IMG/VR virus record: IMGVR_UViG_3300032220_000254
Location: 1-21,499 of that record
Source of the DNA: a virus
Strand: one strand, 5' to 3'
Length of the DNA: 21,499 nt
How positions within the stretch are numbered: the stretch's first letter is position 1; every line of letters begins with the position of its first letter. The notes under the pieces were generated by a model, which had not been told where the DNA came from, ran no database searches, and saw only the letters and a program-made list of their open reading frames with translations. This document shows positions 18,906 to 21,499 of the stretch, piece after piece. The position numbers and the translations under genes are program-made.

Positions 18906-21499
18906 ATGGCCATAGTACAAATCTCAAAGATCCAACAAAGAGCAGGTAATCTAGTTGACTTACCACAATTAGATAATGCAGAATTTGGCTGGGCAACCGA
19001 TACCAATCGTCTTTTCATTGGTAGAACCGGTAATGCATATACAGATGAAAATATTGAAGTATTAACTTCATATTCTGATATTAGTTTTAGTCAAATTAAT
19101 GGCAGCGACGGTGGTAACTTTAATATCACTACTCCGTTAAACGGACAAATTTTAACCTATGTTTCTAGTACAGATACATGGGAAAATTACAAAGGAAATA
19201 CTAGTCAATTAGGCGGAACCAAACTTCAATTGGGAGATGTTTCGAACATCTCTATGTTGGGCGGCGCCATTGCTTATGTACTAGAAACAGACGGGCAAGG
19301 TAATTTATCTTGGACACCTAAGGGCACACTGTATACCAATATTAAAGCATTGTCTAGTGCTAACCCTGTCGTTATGACTGTGGCTAATACAACACCATAT
19401 GTGAATGGTGCTTCAGTTACTATATCAGGGGTAGCTGGAACAAATGCTAACACAATTGTCAATGGACAATCTTTTTATATAACACTTGCTAACGATTATC
19501 CTACTTCAGGTAATGTTAGATTGTATACCGATGTAGGTAGAACAGTTGGTGCAAACGGTACTACAATGACTGCAACTGCAAACACAGGTGTTGCTACTAC
19601 AGTTATTGCAGGTGGAGGTTCAAGTAGTGTTATTGCAGGTGGGGCAAATACTGCGGTACAGTTTAACGATCAAAACATTACTAATGGCGTTGCATCTTTC
19701 ACGTTTGACAAAAGCACAACTACATTAACTGTTTCTTCTGGTAATATCATTGCTGCTAATGTTAATGCATCTTCCGCTGTCACTAGTCCTATATTAGTTT
19801 CAAACATTGCTATAGGTACTGCACCACTAACAGTTACAAGTACCACCCGTGTATCAAACTTAAATGTTGCATATGCCAATGTAAGTGATTATGCGGTAAC
19901 AGCATTGCAAACCACTGGTACTTGGTATCCATTGTTTGTTAACGCAACTTCAGGAAATTTAGCACAAGGTGCAAATGCTAACTTATCATTCAATGCTGCA
20001 ACCGGTGCATTAAGTGCTACGTTACTAACAGGAACATTAACAACTGCCGCACAACCAAACATTACAAGTACAGGTACACTAACTAGTTTAACTGTTACTG
20101 GAAATATTACAGGCGGCAACTTAGTTGGGCCTCATGCAAATGGCAATAGCAACATTGCTATAACACAAAATGCAAACATTACATTTACTGCTAAGAGTAA
20201 TAGTACAATGGTCATCAGTGATACCGGTGCAAATATTACTGGTACAGCAAATGTAAGTGGAAATGCTAATGTGGGCAATTTGGGTACTGCAACTGCTATT
20301 ATTACAACAGGTAACATCACAACTATAAACAGTGGTTTATTAAAAAATGGAAATAGCAATGTTACTATAACAGCAAATGCAAACATAACATTTACTGCAA
20401 ATAGTAATAGTACAATGGTAATTAGTGGCACAGGTGCTAATATTACCGGTACCGCAAATATTTCTGGTAATGCTAACGTTGGTAACTTTGGTACTGCTGG
20501 ACAAATTATATCTTCAATTGCAAACGGTACAGCACCGCTTACAGTTACTAGTACAACCCGTGTTGCTAACTTAAATGTTGACCAAGCAAACATTGCAAAT
20601 TATGCTAATGTAGTTACACAGACCGCAGGAACATTCTATCCTACTATGGTTAATGCTAACACGACTGCTAATTATCAATTGGGTAGTAATGTTAATTTAT
20701 CATTTACAGTGGCAACGGGTACATTGAGTGCTACATTATTCTCTGGCAATGGTAGTTCATTGACTGCATTGGCTGGAGGAAATGTTACCGGTACTGTTGC
20801 TAATGCAACATATGCCGTAAGTGCTGGTAGTGCTACTACAGCAGGAACAGTAACAACAACTGCACAATCAAACATAACTAGTGTTGGTACTTTAACTAGT
20901 TTAGGAGTTAGTGGAACAATAACGGCAACTAATATAACCGCTAACACAGGTGTTATAACTGGAACGTTAGCAACAGCAGCACAGCCAAACATCACTAGTG
21001 TAAGTACATCATTCACTAACCTTACCTTTGCCAATGCACAAACAATCAGCGGCAATAATATGACACTTACTACTGGTGCAAATACGCTTCTTGGAACCAT
21101 TACAGGCAACTGGTCATTAAGTGCCGGTAGTAAATTACAAGCAACATACGCTGACTTGGCAGAATACTATGAATCAGATAAATCATACGAACCAGGCACT
21201 GTACTAGAGTTTGGCGGCGATAAAGAAGTTACACTAGCACAAGCCATGACACCAAGAGTAGCAGGCGTAGTGTCAACTAATCCTGCTTATGTAATGAATT
21301 CAACTTGTAAAGGCAAACATATTGTAGCAATTGCTCTACAAGGGCGTGTACCATGTAAAGTACGTGGAACTATTCGTAAAGGTGACTTGTTAATAAGTGA
21401 TGTTGGCGGATTAGCTAGACCTTCAACAATTCCATTAATGGGAACAGTAATAGGTAAATCACTAGATAACTTTGAAGGTGAAGGCATTATTGAAGTAGC
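18906..21499 (+). CDS. Large tail-fibre protein with internal duplications, 3' end outside window
   Basis: I translated the frame by hand from ATG 18906 to the window end: 864 codons with no stop. The N-terminus (MAIVQISKIQQRAGNLVDLP, then AEFGWATDTNRLFIGR) resembles the N-terminal attachment domain of phage tail fibres such as Mtd. The body is beta-rich, Asn/Thr/Ala/Gly/Val-dominated and nearly without Cys: two ~73-residue modules starting at 19815 and 20526, two 51-residue modules (20139-20291, 20346-20498) and repeated AQPNITS-x-(G/S)-T lines. From residue 748 a conserved-looking C-terminal domain begins with YADLAEYYESDKSYEPGTVL, which I associate with fibre proteins of T4-like aquatic phages. 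Likely a trimeric host-recognition fibre. A late box lies at 18873. Confidence 0.88.
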   Translation, partial: MAIVQISKIQQRAGNLVDLPQLDNAEFGWATDTNRLFIGRTGNAYTDENIEVLTSYSDISFSQINGSDGGNFNITTPLNGQILTYVSSTDTWENYKGNTSQLGGTKLQLGDVSNISMLGGAIAYVLETDGQGNLSWTPKGTLYTNIKALSSANPVVMTVANTTPYVNGASVTISGVAGTNANTIVNGQSFYITLANDYPTSGNVRLYTDVGRTVGANGTTMTATANTGVATTVIAGGGSSSVIAGGANTAVQFNDQNITNGVASFTFDKSTTTLTVSSGNIIAANVNASSAVTSPILVSNIAIGTAPLTVTSTTRVSNLNVAYANVSDYAVTALQTTGTWYPLFVNATSGNLAQGANANLSFNAATGALSATLLTGTLTTAAQPNITSTGTLTSLTVTGNITGGNLVGPHANGNSNIAITQNANITFTAKSNSTMVISDTGANITGTANVSGNANVGNLGTATAIITTGNITTINSGLLKNGNSNVTITANANITFTANSNSTMVISGTGANITGTANISGNANVGNFGTAGQIISSIANGTAPLTVTSTTRVANLNVDQANIANYANVVTQTAGTFYPTMVNANTTANYQLGSNVNLSFTVATGTLSATLFSGNGSSLTALAGGNVTGTVANATYAVSAGSATTAGTVTTTAQSNITSVGTLTSLGVSGTITATNITANTGVITGTLATAAQPNITSVSTSFTNLTFANAQTISGNNMTLTTGANTLLGTITGNWSLSAGSKLQATYADLAEYYESDKSYEPGTVLEFGGDKEVTLAQAMTPRVAGVVSTNPAYVMNSTCKGKHIVAIALQGRVPCKVRGTIRKGDLLISDVGGLARPSTIPLMGTVIGKSLDNFEGEGIIEV
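19815..20033 (+). repeat. Fibre module A, copy 1
   Basis: 73 codons beginning GTAPLTVTSTTRVSNLNV and ending ATGALSATLLTG. It is paired with the copy at 20526-20747, 711 nt downstream, in the same frame. Confidence 0.8.
20139..20291 (+). repeat. Fibre module B, copy 1
   Basis: 51 codons with NGNSNIAITQNANITFTA and SNSTMVISDTGANITGTA. It matches 20346-20498 position for position, with no gaps. Confidence 0.85.
20346..20498 (+). repeat. Fibre module B, copy 2
   Basis: 51 codons, the same length as copy 1, with NGNSNVTITANANITFTA and SNSTMVISGTGANITGTA. It lies 207 nt downstream of copy 1. Confidence 0.85.
20526..20747 (+). repeat. Fibre module A, copy 2
   Basis: 74 codons beginning GTAPLTVTSTTRVANLNV and ending ATGTLSATLFSG, one codon longer than copy 1. 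Confidence 0.8.

Noticed and set aside
18906-19100. Mtd-like fibre N-terminus as a sign of a diversity-generating retroelement
   Set aside because: No reverse transcriptase, template repeat or variable repeat is seen in the window. The downstream part of the gene is outside it.
19274-21487. Chain of minus-strand open frames opposite the tail fibre
   Set aside because: The plus strand is continuously open for 864 codons with a convincing fibre sequence. The minus frames are Val/Ala-rich shadows of Asn/Thr/Ala codons.

Overview
The window is part of the genome of a tailed, T4-like (myovirus-type) phage, AT-rich and densely packed. The evidence is T4-family replication proteins (a UvsW-type helicase, a probable gp62-type clamp-loader subunit, a DexA-type exonuclease, a gp61-type primase and a gp41-type helicase), virion-type proteins ending in a large repetitive tail fibre, overlapping stop/start codons at most gene joints, and two promoter classes. 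One class is host sigma70-like (TTGACA-N17-TATAAT). The other matches the T4 late -10 box (TATAAATA-like, here mostly GATAAATA). The host cannot be read from the sequence. The flavour recalls T4-like phages of aquatic bacteria, but that is inference.

Layout. (1) 1-2215: small conserved phage genes and an AAA+ ATPase, served by three near-identical sigma70-type promoters and closed by a strong terminator. (2) 2224-5540: UvsW helicase, an unrecognised gene, a gp62-like gene and a zinc-finger protein, in one tightly packed run. (3) 5488-7683: nine consecutive small genes that look like diverged paralogues, sharing a beta-alpha-beta-beta-alpha layout and mostly ending in F-x-L-R-W, joined by overlapping stop/start codons. 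(4) 7683-8839: a DexA-like DEDDh exonuclease overlapping by 4 nt a 203-residue protein that carries, in order, the catalytic landmarks of a bacterial DnaE (Pol III alpha) palm. (5) 8783-9328: one minus-strand gene, convergent and overlapping with the mini-DnaE gene, then a divergent pair of late-type promoters. (6) 9329-10015: a probable baseplate or fibre-related structural protein. (7) 10052-12434: primase and replicative helicase. (8) 12436-18130: a possible sulfotransferase-like protein, then late genes. These include a repeat-rich 572-residue protein and a helical acidic-tailed protein, both with N-termini resembling the capsid-targeting peptides of T4 internal proteins, and a small, probably abundant virion protein with its own promoter and terminator. 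The run ends with an A-type iron-sulfur carrier. (9) 18168-18854: a RecB/Cas4-superfamily nuclease. (10) 18906 to the window end: an 864-codon, still open tail-fibre gene made of internally duplicated modules.

How the parts fit together. Replication and recombination genes (UvsW, gp62-like, DexA-like, mini-DnaE, primase, helicase, RecB-like nuclease) carry sigma70-type or extended -10 promoters or are coupled to upstream genes. Several of these promoters sit so close to the ATG that the mRNA would be leaderless. Virion-type genes carry the T4-late box, and so does the lone minus-strand gene, where the box is correctly oriented. The most novel-looking items are the nine-gene F-x-LRW array and the mini-DnaE/DexA pair. 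Promoter activity, homology and structure are read by eye and untested. No RNA genes, insertion sequences or CRISPR arrays were seen.
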